From an uncultured Pseudanabaenaceae cyanobacterium (GTDB lineage Bacteria; Cyanobacteriota; Cyanobacteriia; PCC-9006; JAAUQQ01), in NCBI GenBank assembly GCA_938021205.1, contig CALIGI010000240.1, positions 1 to 38,244 of the forward strand: a stretch of 38,244 bases of DNA, read 5' to 3'. Each line of letters opens with the position of its first letter. The stretch's first letter is position 1. The translations under genes were made by a program, and so were the position numbers. Under the pieces are notes generated by a model. It was not told the DNA's origin. It did not search any database and saw only the letters and a list, made by a program, of their open reading frames with translations. This document shows positions 17,069 to 25,513 of the stretch, piece after piece.

Positions 17069-20000
17069 CTATCTGCCTGGAAAAGCGGAACAGTTTTTAA
17101 GACTGTCAGGAATTCTACTGTAATACTCAGTGTTTCCCGCAGTGATCCGGATAGTTCCATCGGAGGCCAGCTGCCATCCTTGGGCTTCAACGATGGGGCT
17201 AGCGGTGCTGGATAAAGTAGGGCTGGATGAATTGCTCAGGGACCGCCTTTGTTCCGACAAGACCGACGATGCCCCGGCGACTTCTCCATCTCGCCAATCC
17301 TGCCAAGCCGTTGGTCGAAATAGTTGCTGTCGAGGATCTACCGGAAGTCCACCTCGCCCTGTCATCACAAAATGAGAGCGAGCATTGCGCTTGCAATCGG
17401 TTGAGATCTGCTGGCCAGGATTGAGCACAATTCCTGGTAACTCAACGAGGCCTTGATTGGGATCAACGGCCAAAAGGTCAATATTGACAGTGCCATTCAA
17501 ACCAATTTCTGAGCTGGCTGTAATATCACTCTGGGGTGTCAGTTGCTCCTGAACCTCAAGGCCAAGCAGTCTGCCTGTTCGCAAAGAGATGTTGCCACCT
17601 TGTCCCCCTAAGGCATTGGCGATGATGTCACTATTCTCTTCGGGAATTGCCACGATAGTGCCCGCAGTGATTGCCAAATTTCCCCCATTCCCCTGTGTTC
17701 CAAAAGCCTCTGTTGTAATCCGACTGTCCTGGCGCAGAGCCAAAATGTCTCTCACTTCCAGATCCATATTGCCACCCTGCCCCGATAAACTTGCAGCAGA
17801 AATCTGTCCGCCTTGGTTAAGCAGCAACTGATTGACATTGACCTGAAGCCCTCCCGCATTGCCAGTCCCTTCGTGAGCAGCACTGAGGATTCCGCCATCG
17901 CTGAGGGTGAGGCGATCGCTATTAACAATGATTTGCCCCGTATCTCCCTCGGGGGTTGCAGGTAAGAAGAAGGCCTGTTGCAAAAGTTCGCTCGGGGCTG
18001 CTGCAAATGCAGCAATGGTGGAGGGCTGACCATTGGCATTGACCCCATCAACAACAATCGACTCTTGGGCATCAATTGTTAATCTTCCACCGTTCCCGGA
18101 GGTAAAGGTTCCTGAGAGCACTGCACCACCATCGCGAATGTTAAGGTGGCGAGTGTTGATCTGTGTATCGCCTGCATTTCCCAAACTGCCTGCCTGGGTG
18201 CCCAATAAACTTGGCAACTCTGTTAGAGAATTCACCCCCGTGACCGTAATGATGTCAGCACTAACATCAAGCTCACCCCCATTCCCCAAGCCAGAATTTT
18301 CTACGGGCAAGCCCAAAGCAGAGAATGAGAATAAGCTGGATGAGCTCACCGCGCCGCCCTGACGCAAGGTTAATTCCCTAGCTTTGACACCAACATTTCC
18401 TGCATCACCGGCTCCGATGCTAATGCTGCTGACTTGGCTGGGCCGTGAAGCCGCGATCGGGTCAAAGCCATCGATTAAAATCGTATCAGCAGTAATATCA
18501 AGCTCCCCTGCATTCCCTAATCCGGCCTCTGGCGAACCCCGCAGGGGCAAGAAGATGGGGTCTACAGCGATGATGATCGCAAGAATTTCATCTCGATTGG
18601 CCAGAGCTGCTGTAGTGATATTTGCACTATTTCTAATTATTGTTTCCTGAGCTCTTATTTGGATATCTCCTCCCTTTCCAGAGCCATAGGCAATCGACTG
18701 AATTGATGACGAGAATTCGGGATAAAAGGGATTAATACCATCCAACAGGATTCGATTTGCAGTGACAATTACATCTCCGCCACCTCCTGTTAGCCAGGCA
18801 GCACTGGAAACGGTATGGTTATCCTTCAAGATCAGCGACAGAGTCGTAATTTTAATATCTCCACCGTCACCAGATCCAAGTATTTCAGACACAATTGTAC
18901 CTCCGAATTCTGTGCGGGGAGACAAAAACTGTCCAATGATTTCATCTGATGCATTGAGCGTAATATTTCCAGTATCGCCTGTGGAGAAAGCATGAGACCG
19001 GTTAATAATAGAGCTGTCATATTCAAACTTAAGCTGCCGGGCAGAAAGGTCAATATTCCCGGCCGTACCTGGCCCCCATGTTTCAGCCAAAATATTACTG
19101 GACAGACCAATTTGGCTGTTCCGATCCATGCTGGTTAAAACAAGATCTTCTGACAGGCTAGCGGTTACATCTCCTCCTGGACCCAAACCATTAGTTGCTG
19201 AAGCAATATTACTGCCATTCATCAGCTTCAGCATTTCCCCCTCGATAGTGATATCAGCTCCTAGATTCATTGAGCTGTTATGAGATCGCACCATCGATTG
19301 CCCCTCTAGCATAATGGCGTCAGCCGTCAGCAAAATCTCAGCTTCCGGATTACCTAAAATGCCATTGGCCTCAACCCTGGCTTGATTGGTCAGCAAAATC
19401 TCCCCCGCACTGATTAGCTCAATACGGCCATCTGCCACCGTTATCAACCCACCATCCAATGTAATATCACCTCCACTGAGAGAAAGTGTCTGGAAGGGGT
19501 TGACCGTTAACCCAGTGCCATTGGCAGTGGAGCGATTCACAATGGAGCCAGGATTGCTCCCTAAGTTAATGCCGAAAGGTGTACTTACATTCAACAGTGG
19601 CACTGCTTTAGGGGCCGTTGCGCTGAATGCAAAGCCTTCAAATTGAAACCCCGCTGCTGTGCTCGCAGTGAAAGAACCTGATAAATCGAGCTGGGCATAG
19701 GGACCCAATAGGATGCCGTTGGGATTGAGCAAGAACAGATCGGCATTGCCTAAAACACCTAAAGTGCCGTCGATGTTAGATGGGCTGTTGCCCGTGATGC
19801 GGCTGAAGATATGGGTGATGTTGTCAGGGGTGCTGAAGTAGAGCGATTGTCCCTCCCCCACATTCAGTTCTTCAAAGCTATGAAATAGGCCACTGCCTCG
19901 CCTCGCTCCACCGGTGATGAGGTCTTGGCTGGATTGGGGAGTGACGATAGAGATTTCTTCGTCCAAAGACAAGTCAGGCGTGATTTGAGCTTGGGCCATG

Positions 20001-20092
20001 CTGCCGAAAGTCATCAGTGCTAGGTAGATGCCTGAGGCCAAGGTTATTACAGTTAATGCTCTGGTTAGGTCCTTGTGCGGAGATAAGCCCAA
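17069..20092 (-). CDS. Filamentous-haemagglutinin-type TPS exoprotein (TpsA)
   Basis: A 1007-residue exported beta-helical protein. It has a signal peptide (about residues 12-35, end AQAQ), the N-terminal TPS secretion domain (about 36-270, with LFHSFEELNVGEGQSLYF, IFSRITGNSPSNIDGTLG and LFLLNPNGILLGP), then a long right-handed beta-helix of degenerate repeats built on GNAG/GNGG and ITL.A. strands (about 270-880). A short tail follows with two Cys residues (STDCKRN and LKNCSAF) and the EAQGW segment. Such proteins cross the outer membrane through a TpsB (FhaC/ShlB) pore and act as adhesins or surface fibres. No TpsB is encoded in this window. The start is TTG, with AGGA about 13 nt upstream (poor spacing); the signal peptide supports it. 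It is first in the minus-strand block, followed after 6 bp by its truncated paralogue. Confidence 0.9.
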   Translation of the reverse strand: MGLSPHKDLTRALTVITLASGIYLALMTFGSMAQAQITPDLSLDEEISIVTPQSSQDLITGGARRGSGLFHSFEELNVGEGQSLYFSTPDNITHIFSRITGNSPSNIDGTLGVLGNADLFLLNPNGILLGPYAQLDLSGSFTASTAAGFQFEGFAFSATAPKAVPLLNVSTPFGINLGSNPGSIVNRSTANGTGLTVNPFQTLSLSGGDITLDGGLITVADGRIELISAGEILLTNQARVEANGILGNPEAEILLTADAIMLEGQSMVRSHNSSMNLGADITIEGEMLKLMNGSNIASATNGLGPGGDVTASLSEDLVLTSMDRNSQIGLSSNILAETWGPGTAGNIDLSARQLKFEYDSSIINRSHAFSTGDTGNITLNASDEIIGQFLSPRTEFGGTIVSEILGSGDGGDIKITTLSLILKDNHTVSSAAWLTGGGGDVIVTANRILLDGINPFYPEFSSSIQSIAYGSGKGGDIQIRAQETIIRNSANITTAALANRDEILAIIIAVDPIFLPLRGSPEAGLGNAGELDITADTILIDGFDPIAASRPSQVSSISIGAGDAGNVGVKARELTLRQGGAVSSSSLFSFSALGLPVENSGLGNGGELDVSADIITVTGVNSLTELPSLLGTQAGSLGNAGDTQINTRHLNIRDGGAVLSGTFTSGNGGRLTIDAQESIVVDGVNANGQPSTIAAFAAAPSELLQQAFFLPATPEGDTGQIIVNSDRLTLSDGGILSAAHEGTGNAGGLQVNVNQLLLNQGGQISAASLSGQGGNMDLEVRDILALRQDSRITTEAFGTQGNGGNLAITAGTIVAIPEENSDIIANALGGQGGNISLRTGRLLGLEVQEQLTPQSDITASSEIGLNGTVNIDLLAVDPNQGLVELPGIVLNPGQQISTDCKRNARSHFVMTGRGGLPVDPRQQLFRPTAWQDWRDGEVAGASSVLSEQRRSLSNSSSPTLSSTASPIVEAQGWQLASDGTIRITAGNTEYYSRIPDSLKNCSAFPGR

Positions 20093-20515
20093 TCTGAAAT
20101 GTCCTAGGTGTAGAAAGTTCTATTTTACACTTGCTATGGGATGTCCTCAGTGCCATTGATTTCCCTGTCTGAATCCTAAGATTGGTTTGAATCTATGCCA
20201 CTTACTTTATATTGATTCTCTACCGATCAGTTTAATCTGAGAATCTTTGCTCAAGCCCTTAAAATACGGATTTAAGCTCGTTAGAGTCTTTTAAGGTGTT
20301 TTTATAGCATTTATCTAGATTTAACTCAAGATTAGACAAATAATCTAGATTCAGTACGGTAATGCTCATTATTAAAACTCAAGTGTTTTTATGATCTTGA
20401 TCAGATGTCTCGCTCCTATTTGCTTCTAAGATTGAATAGTTTGTTTCCTGTGTTACTCCCTCTCATCAGTGGTGGGTGGGGCCACAGTGGATTTGTTGAA
20501 TGGCTGAGTCTGTAA
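20093..20515. promoter_or_regulatory. AT-rich divergent promoter region with spaced palindromic repeats
   Basis: A 423-bp divergent region between the exoprotein block and the CHASE2 kinase, clearly more AT-rich than its surroundings. ATCTAGATT occurs twice in direct orientation, at 20313-20321 and 20343-20351. Its first eight bases are palindromic and the spacing is exactly 30 bp, close to three helical turns, as for a dimeric regulator binding twice on one face. On the minus strand TATAAA near 20212 could be a -10 for the exoprotein gene, with a poor -35. No gene is seen in it. Confidence 0.4.
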
Positions 20516-22984
20516 ATGTTGCATTGGGTACACCCACAGAAGCGGCGATTGCGCCAAGCCTTAGGTTCTGCTGCAGGGATGGCCGGGCTGGCGATCGCGT
20601 TGCAGTTGACGGGGGCCTTACAGTTTTTTGAGAAAGCTGCGCTGGATCAATTCTTTCGTCTGCGCGATGCATCCTCTGAGATTGAGCCTTCTGCGCCTGT
20701 AACGCTGGTCTCCATCTCAGAGGCGGACCTCAAGCGTTTGCCCCAATGGCCCCTTACCGATGCCCAACTCGCTGATGCCCTAGAGAAAATTCGTCAGACT
20801 CACCCCGCAGTTTTGGGGGTGAATTTGCATCGCAATTTCTCCGTTCAGCCCGGGCAAGCCCAACTAGAACAGTTCTTGAAAACGACGCCTAGCCTCATTG
20901 GCGTTGAAAAAGTTGTGGCGAATAGCCAAACTGCCGATATTCCTGCTCCTGTTGCCCTAGAAGCCATGGAGCAGGTTGCTGCCAGCGACCTCATTCCTGA
21001 CCCAGATGGGAAATTACGGCGACATTTGATCTCCCTTGACAAACAAAATGGCGAAAGGCGCTTTAGCCTGGGGGCACGCCTAGCCATTGAATATTTGGCT
21101 CAACGAGGCATTGAGCCGGAATTATTTCAGGCGGATCAATCTAAAATTCAACTCGGTCAGGCCGTCTTTCATCCCCTTGCAGCTTCCGATGGAGGTTATG
21201 TGAGGGCCGATGTGGGGGGCTACCAAATGTTGGCTAATTTTTATCCTTCTCCAGAATATTTTGAACGGGTTTCCTTCACTGAACTCTTGGCAGGGGACGT
21301 TCCAGACAGTTTGTTTCGCGATCGCGTTGTTGTCCTGGGGGTTACAGCTCCCAGCCTCCAAAATCCCTTTTATATCCCCACGACTCGTCGCCCAGACCAA
21401 GCTTGGTATGGTGCGGAGCTACAGGTTGACTTAGCCAGTCAAATGATTGCGGCAGCCCAAGGCGATCGATTGCTACTACGTGGCGTTCCTAGGAGCTTAG
21501 GCTGGCTTTGGATTGCCCTTTGGGCAGGGGGAAGTGCGATGGGTACCGCCTGTTTATCCCAGCACCGCATGGCTTTCTTGGCCTTACCCCTGGGTCTCAC
21601 CGTCCTCGTGGGAGCAGGGTATTACTGCTTCTTACAAGGGTGGTGGATTGTTGTGGCTGCACCGGGACTGGCCTTTGTCGGGGCAGGTCTTTTGAGTCGC
21701 AGACTGTTGTGGGGGGAGGCGATAGAAAAGTCGCGTCATCAACTCCGCTTCCTGGAAAACACATTGGATGGTGAAGTTGCCGCCAGAACTCAAAGCCTCA
21801 AAGCAGAAAATCTCTCCCTGGCGCAATCTCAGAGCCGCGCAGAGCAGGCTAACCAATCCAAAAGCGAATTCTTAGCCCGGATGAGCCATGAGTTGCGGAT
21901 TCCCCTCAACTCCATGCTGGGCTTCAGTCGCATGATGCAAGATGATCCGAATATTGACGAAAACAATCAAGAAAACTTGAGCATCATTCACGCCAGTGGA
22001 GAGCATCTCCTAACGCTGGTTAACGATGTCCTAGATATTTCTCGAATTGAAGCGAATCAGCTTTGCCTTAACGAGCAGGTGATTAATCTCTCTAATTTGT
22101 TAGAGCGGCTGGAGTCGATGCTCAAGTTGCAGGCAAAGGAGAAGGGACTCTCATTTCGCTGCACGATGGATAGCCGACTTCCCCAATATATCTTTGGGGA
22201 TGAGACTCGCCTACTCCAAGTCCTGATCAATCTTTTGGGTAATGCGATTAAGTTTACCCATGCGGGCCATGTCATCTTGAGAGCTTGGACTCTGGATGAT
22301 GACTCTAAACAGCTCTATTTTGAAGTTGAAGATACGGGCATGGGCATTTCGATTGCGGATGTGGACCAGATTTTTGAGCCTTTTGCTCAATGCAGCGATA
22401 GTGGATCGAAGCTACCTGGAACGGGATTAGGACTCTTCATTAGCCAACAGCTTGTGCGACGGATGGGTGGCAATATTGCTGTGCGGAGTCAGCTAGGTAA
22501 GGGGTCTAAGTTTAAGGTTTCGCTCCCATTGCGTCAGGCTGAACCCACTGGCGTAGTTGCAGCCGCTCAAAGATCTCAAAGCCTTGTCGCGGAGCAGTTG
22601 GGCTATCAAGTCTTGGTTGTCGATGATGTGGCTTTTAATCGGAAGTTGCTGGCAAAACTTCTGACTGATATTGGGTTTGAGGTGCGTGAAGCCAAGGATG
22701 GAGAAGCCGCTATCTATCTGTGGGAAAGCTGGAAGCCCCAGCTGATCATGATGGATATCTATATGCCTGCTGTGGATGGTTATGAAGTGACCCAGCATAT
22801 TCGGCTCCAGGAGATGAGTCGTGGACTCTCGCCAACGCCGATTCTGGCGGTGAGTGGTGCTGCGACGGCTGGGGAGCAAGCGAGGGCCTTAGCTGCTGGC
22901 TTTAATGGACTGTTGCATAAGCCCTTTGAGCGACAGCAGCTATTGGCTGCGATCGCCCAGGTCCTGGTCCCCAGCTTAGATTAA
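20516..22984 (+). CDS. CHASE2 hybrid sensor histidine kinase with receiver domain
   Basis: An 822-residue membrane sensor. An N-terminal TM helix (about residues 18-38) is followed by an extracytoplasmic CHASE2 domain (about 45-310), three TM helices (about 327-345, 350-370, 373-395) and a short coiled coil. Then come HisKA (phosphoacceptor His458 in [10 protein letters not shown]), HATPase_c (N box [14 protein letters not shown]1 DTGMGIS, G2 GTGLGLFIS) and a C-terminal receiver (VVDD, phosphoacceptor Asp in MMDIYMP, Ser in AVSGAA, Lys in LHKPF). All catalytic residues are present except that HELRT reads HELRI: residue 462 is Ile where Thr or Asn supports phosphatase activity. No output domain is present, so a separate Hpt or regulator is needed. 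ATG 20516 is the only start before the first TM helix, with no strong ribosome binding site. It is divergent from the exoprotein/CHAT block; control of that block is inference. Its 3' end overlaps the carotenoid oxygenase gene by 4 bp. Confidence 0.93.
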   Translation: MLHWVHPQKRRLRQALGSAAGMAGLAIALQLTGALQFFEKAALDQFFRLRDASSEIEPSAPVTLVSISEADLKRLPQWPLTDAQLADALEKIRQTHPAVLGVNLHRNFSVQPGQAQLEQFLKTTPSLIGVEKVVANSQTADIPAPVALEAMEQVAASDLIPDPDGKLRRHLISLDKQNGERRFSLGARLAIEYLAQRGIEPELFQADQSKIQLGQAVFHPLAASDGGYVRADVGGYQMLANFYPSPEYFERVSFTELLAGDVPDSLFRDRVVVLGVTAPSLQNPFYIPTTRRPDQAWYGAELQVDLASQMIAAAQGDRLLLRGVPRSLGWLWIALWAGGSAMGTACLSQHRMAFLALPLGLTVLVGAGYYCFLQGWWIVVAAPGLAFVGAGLLSRRLLWGEAIEKSRHQLRFLENTLDGEVAARTQSLKAENLSLAQSQSRAEQANQSKSEFLARMSHELRIPLNSMLGFSRMMQDDPNIDENNQENLSIIHASGEHLLTLVNDVLDISRIEANQLCLNEQVINLSNLLERLESMLKLQAKEKGLSFRCTMDSRLPQYIFGDETRLLQVLINLLGNAIKFTHAGHVILRAWTLDDDSKQLYFEVEDTGMGISIADVDQIFEPFAQCSDSGSKLPGTGLGLFISQQLVRRMGGNIAVRSQLGKGSKFKVSLPLRQAEPTGVVAAAQRSQSLVAEQLGYQVLVVDDVAFNRKLLAKLLTDIGFEVREAKDGEAAIYLWESWKPQLIMMDIYMPAVDGYEVTQHIRLQEMSRGLSPTPILAVSGAATAGEQARALAAGFNGLLHKPFERQQLLAAIAQVLVPSLD

Positions 22985-25122
22985 GCCTCGAAGTGGGGAT
23001 AGATTTGAGTCTCAAACAGCTCCCGCACAATGGCAGGCTGGTTGACGAGGGATGGTTCAAAATCCTCCCGCACTGGCACGTTGTAAGTGGCCTTGCGGGG
23101 GCCAATCTCTGGAATCCAAGTGGTGTGAATCGTCATCCCCATTTGGAATTGACCGCTGGGGTCTCCCAATTTACAAATGGGGCCTTGGGCCAGGTTCTGA
23201 CCGTCGAAGATCCAAATCTGGCTCTGGGGACAGCCCTGGTCATCGTCAAATAGCACCACCGTTGCTAAGTAACCATCTGTGCCGTCGCCACCGCTGAGGT
23301 TGCCATCGGCTCCAGGGCGGGGGATGAACTGGGGCGAATTGCCAAAGGTGCCGAGGGGAAAGCGGTAATGGTCGGCAATTTGCATGGTTTGGGTGTCCAA
23401 GCGGCAGAGGTTTGCGGGGACGCCTTCCTGGGCAAAGCGCTGCACGGTGGCGGGGTCCATTTCCCGATATTTGTGGTCTTTGTAGAGGTCACAAACAAAG
23501 TCCGTGAGCAGGTCGTCCCAGCAGCCCCAGGCATTCCAGTAGATGTGGTTGTAGCGTTCGGGGAGGTTGAGGGTGCCGTTGTCTGCGTAGAGGGCGGGAG
23601 ACCAGGTGAGGTTGCGATCGCGCACAATCTCTTTTCCTATGACTTCTCCCTGGACTGGATCGATCACATAGCGAGCCAGGGAATTGAGGTCTGTGGTAGT
23701 GGTTGCCATACCAACATTTGTCGTAACGGCTTGCTCCGATGCCTCGGTCGAATCATTCACTAAGCCGTCATAGCGTTGAATGCTCTCTGCTGAATCCCAA
23801 GCATTGTTGTGGGCGGCGTGGAGGACAACCCCTTCGCTGTCGTTATAGTCCACCCGGAAGTGAGCAATTTCCCGAGGAATCGTCAGGCGTTTGGCGGTGA
23901 CTGTGCCCGCTGCCAGGTCGAGGTCCGTTCGCTTGATCAGGTACACCGGGGTATCGGCCAGTTGGGCATAATCCAGCATCTCCCGCAAATGGACTTCGAT
24001 GTCGCCATGGCCCGGTAGGGGATTGGGAAGCAGTTGTTCAGGACCCAGCTTGAAGGCGGTGTCCATCAGGACGATGTAGTTTTGGGTTGCCGCAACCTGG
24101 TGCATGCTCTGCTGGATGCGTAGGGGAGCACCGTTGGGTAAATGCACCTGCCAATGCTTGAGGCGATCGCCTCCGTCCCAGCGAATCAAGTTGACAAAGT
24201 CGTCGCTTTCTTGGGCGGGATGCAGCCGCTTAAACCAGCGCGTCAGGTTCGTTATGCCCTGAAGCGTGATCTTCGCTAAGCCCATGGCAAGGGGATGTTG
24301 CTTGCCCAACTGAGCCAAACCATGGAGGATTAAGGGGCCTGCCATGGTGGCATTGGACTTGCCCCAGTTAACGGTGAAGAGCTCCTGGGTGCGATCGTCA
24401 AACAGGTGGTGAGTGGCGGTGCAAACGATGGGGAATGGCCCCTGGGGAATTGGGAGCGACTGGGGACGCCATTCATCATTGCGACCCATGGGGGTAATCA
24501 CCTCCAGGGTTTCGGGGTCGATTTCATAGGGACGACCGGCATCCCAGGCCGCTAGCAATCGCCAATGATCATCCCCGGCAAACTTAACCGGCACGCAGGC
24601 GGTATTGATCTCATCCCGAAAGCCCAGGGTGGTGGAGAAGCGACCCAAGCCACTGCTGGAGAAATGCAGATCGGCATAGGGACTGCCAGGCGCGGTGGCG
24701 GCATCGGCGTAGTAGCAAGGGGTCTTGAGTAGGCGGCTGGTTACATGGGCCTGGCCCTGGCCAAAGTCAAAGCGGTGGACCATGGCGTCGCCATTGAAGC
24801 GGGAAACACCACCGCTAGAGGGATGGAGGAGGGGCGCTCCGGAGAGGGGCAGCATGGTTTCATCACCGACTGGTCCCATGACGATGCAGTGACCCGTAAC
24901 ATCCTGGGGTAATTCTCCTTCCAGCACGATCAGGTCTGGATTGCTCCACTGGGTACGGCTCGCCACCATGGCTGCCTGGGGGAAGCGATGGACCGGGGTC
25001 GCTTTTTCCTCTTGAGCAGATGAATTCGGGGTTTCTAACCTTGGCAAAGGGGTCTGCGTAGTATTCCTCAGATCAGTCTCAGTATTTACACGAGTAAAAT
25101 TCGGTTCAGTGGTGAGCGGCAT
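22981..25122 (-). CDS. Carotenoid oxygenase family protein, long form
   Basis: A 713-residue member of the RPE65/carotenoid cleavage oxygenase family, non-haem Fe(II) dioxygenases with a seven-bladed propeller that cleave carotenoids, apocarotenoids or stilbenes. Family landmarks: SRFNGDAMVHRFDF near residue 110, then four candidate iron ligands: His of ATHHLFDD (238 or 239), His341 of SMHQVAAT, His421 of IAHFRVDYND and His666 of MTIHTTWIP. Usual length is about 450-550 residues. The extra length is an N-terminal extension of about 60 polar residues and insertions in the loops, including after the third His. No signal peptide is seen. AGGA lies 9 nt before ATG. It is divergent from the kinase/GGDEF gene and convergent (4-bp overlap) with the CHASE2 kinase. 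The family is sure; substrate and activity are not. The third ligand is the least certain. Confidence 0.88.
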   Translation of the reverse strand: MPLTTEPNFTRVNTETDLRNTTQTPLPRLETPNSSAQEEKATPVHRFPQAAMVASRTQWSNPDLIVLEGELPQDVTGHCIVMGPVGDETMLPLSGAPLLHPSSGGVSRFNGDAMVHRFDFGQGQAHVTSRLLKTPCYYADAATAPGSPYADLHFSSSGLGRFSTTLGFRDEINTACVPVKFAGDDHWRLLAAWDAGRPYEIDPETLEVITPMGRNDEWRPQSLPIPQGPFPIVCTATHHLFDDRTQELFTVNWGKSNATMAGPLILHGLAQLGKQHPLAMGLAKITLQGITNLTRWFKRLHPAQESDDFVNLIRWDGGDRLKHWQVHLPNGAPLRIQQSMHQVAATQNYIVLMDTAFKLGPEQLLPNPLPGHGDIEVHLREMLDYAQLADTPVYLIKRTDLDLAAGTVTAKRLTIPREIAHFRVDYNDSEGVVLHAAHNNAWDSAESIQRYDGLVNDSTEASEQAVTTNVGMATTTTDLNSLARYVIDPVQGEVIGKEIVRDRNLTWSPALYADNGTLNLPERYNHIYWNAWGCWDDLLTDFVCDLYKDHKYREMDPATVQRFAQEGVPANLCRLDTQTMQIADHYRFPLGTFGNSPQFIPRPGADGNLSGGDGTDGYLATVVLFDDDQGCPQSQIWIFDGQNLAQGPICKLGDPSGQFQMGMTIHTTWIPEIGPRKATYNVPVREDFEPSLVNQPAIVRELFETQIYPHFEA

Positions 25123-25513
25123 CCGTATAATTCCTAGGTTGCTTCATTAAGAAGCTGTGACTTAGGGCTAGGATGCCCGAGCTGAGACGGATGTAGAACA
25201 AAGGGTTTGACGATAATCTAAGCCATATTGACGGATTGCCTATCCCTGCCAGGAATAGCTTTGCGCTATCTAGGACATGTCGCCAGAAGTCGAAGGGAAG
25301 TCATCTCGGCAGATTATACGGAGGTTGTCTATGTAGCATCGCGAGGTCGTTCCGGGCTAACTATTAACTATTGCCTCTGTCTAGGTTGATGGAAGCTACC
25401 TCTCTTTTCTCAAGTGGTTTTGCCAGGTAGGGCTGTCCTTTTGGCAATAACGTGGATTGTTGCGATCGCTCACGAGGCCGAGACCGGACAAACCCTTTGC
25501 CATATTGCGTCAT
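25123..25513. other. Divergent intergenic region
   Basis: About 390 bp between the carotenoid oxygenase (minus) and the kinase/GGDEF gene (plus). It must hold both promoters. TTGACG-type hexamers occur near 25207-25235 but none has a convincing -10 at the right distance. No gene, hairpin or repeat was recognised. Confidence 0.4.
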
